Source of the DNA: Longimicrobiaceae bacterium
GTDB lineage: Bacteria > Gemmatimonadota > Gemmatimonadetes > Longimicrobiales > Longimicrobiaceae
Length of the DNA: 11,715 nucleotides
Assembly: GCA_030146875.1 (NCBI GenBank)
Contig: JASLAX010000131.1
Coordinates: 1 to 11,715 of the forward strand
Direction of reading: 5' to 3'
Part shown: positions 11,579-11,715 of the stretch, piece by piece
Layout of the letters: the number at the start of each line of letters is the position of its first letter
How positions within the stretch are numbered: the first letter of the stretch is position 1
Translations under genes and position numbers: made by a program
Notes under the pieces: generated by a model
What the model was told of the DNA's origin: nothing
Databases searched by the model: none
The model's input: only the letters and a program-made list of their open reading frames with translations

Positions 11579-11715
11579 TCAGGTCGCGAGCTTGTAGATC
11601 AGGTAGGCGCCGCCGATGACGACCGCCGCACCCAGGACCGCGCCGCCGATGAACAGGAGCGCCGCACCGGTGGTGATGGGCTCCAGCCCGCCGTCGATCT
11701 GCTGCATCTCGCTTT
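11579..11715 (-). CDS. double-glycine leader peptide, start beyond window
   Basis: The last 45 codons are visible. The partial leader reads SEMQQIDGG, and the complete 36-residue core begins LEPITTGAALLFIGG and ends GGAYLIYKLAT. It is a paralogue of the 10488 peptide, sharing GAALLF, the LGAAVVIGGAYLIY block and a final AT, but with an extra LEPITT start and one Lys near the end. It has a GxxxG (GAVLG). It is the upstream-most gene of the leftward operon in view; more peptides or the exporter may lie beyond the edge. Confidence 0.8.
   Translation of the reverse strand, partial: SEMQQIDGGLEPITTGAALLFIGGAVLGAAVVIGGAYLIYKLAT

Noticed and set aside
1..11715. Insertion sequences, transposases, tRNA or rRNA genes
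   Set aside because: I saw no transposase motif, no terminal inverted repeats with target duplications, and no tRNA-like or rRNA-like sequence on either strand.

Overview
The window is very GC-rich DNA in which the real genes show strong third-position G/C. The organism is a bacterium that uses LytTR response regulators, histidine kinases of the His_kinase/NPHFLFN type, and many tiny peptides with double-glycine leaders. This mix, together with Ala/Gly-rich hydrophobic peptide cores, suggests a didermal high-GC lineage such as Gemmatimonadota (Longimicrobium-like). That placement is inference; nothing here is a taxonomic marker.

Layout from left to right: (1) 1-558 (-) is the N-terminal half of a membrane histidine kinase that runs off the window. 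(2) 559-1811 has no supportable gene, but holds a strong hairpin and, just before the next gene, an 11-bp direct repeat. (3) 1812-2594 (+) is an AraC-type regulator with a non-standard N-terminal half and a hairpin after its stop. (4) 2761-3451 (-) holds three tandem, almost identical 34-aa GG-leader peptide genes. (5) 3452-4675 is a long intergenic stretch with regulatory-looking repeats and one possible gene relic. (6) 4676-6060 (+) is a duplicated module: peptide A, peptide B, hairpin, small membrane protein C, then A', B', hairpin and a wrecked C'. (7) 6652-6801 (+) is a different GG-type peptide with a polar, proline-rich core. (8) 6882-10011 (-) is a LytTR response regulator and its overlapping histidine kinase; the kinase is a fusion of a degenerate kinase module to an intact one. 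(9) 10247-11715 (-) is a second peptide operon with four MNxxIEL/MNTID-type GG peptides (one cut by the window edge) and two short one-helix peptides without a normal GG site.

In total there are twelve GG or GG-like precursor genes (eleven complete, one cut by the edge), one more with a variant DGS site, and two further short membrane peptides. Nearly all GG cores carry GxxxG motifs, the helix-packing signature of two-peptide (class IIb) bacteriocins, and they also resemble Gly/Ala-rich class II microcins. The likely logic is: a secreted peptide (perhaps the 6652 product) is sensed by the membrane kinase, which phosphorylates the LytTR regulator, which switches on the peptide clusters; an AraC-type factor adds a second input. 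No C39-peptidase ABC exporter lies in the window, so export must be encoded elsewhere. Production of antimicrobial or signalling peptides is inferred from leaders, cores and neighbours; no activity can be read from sequence.
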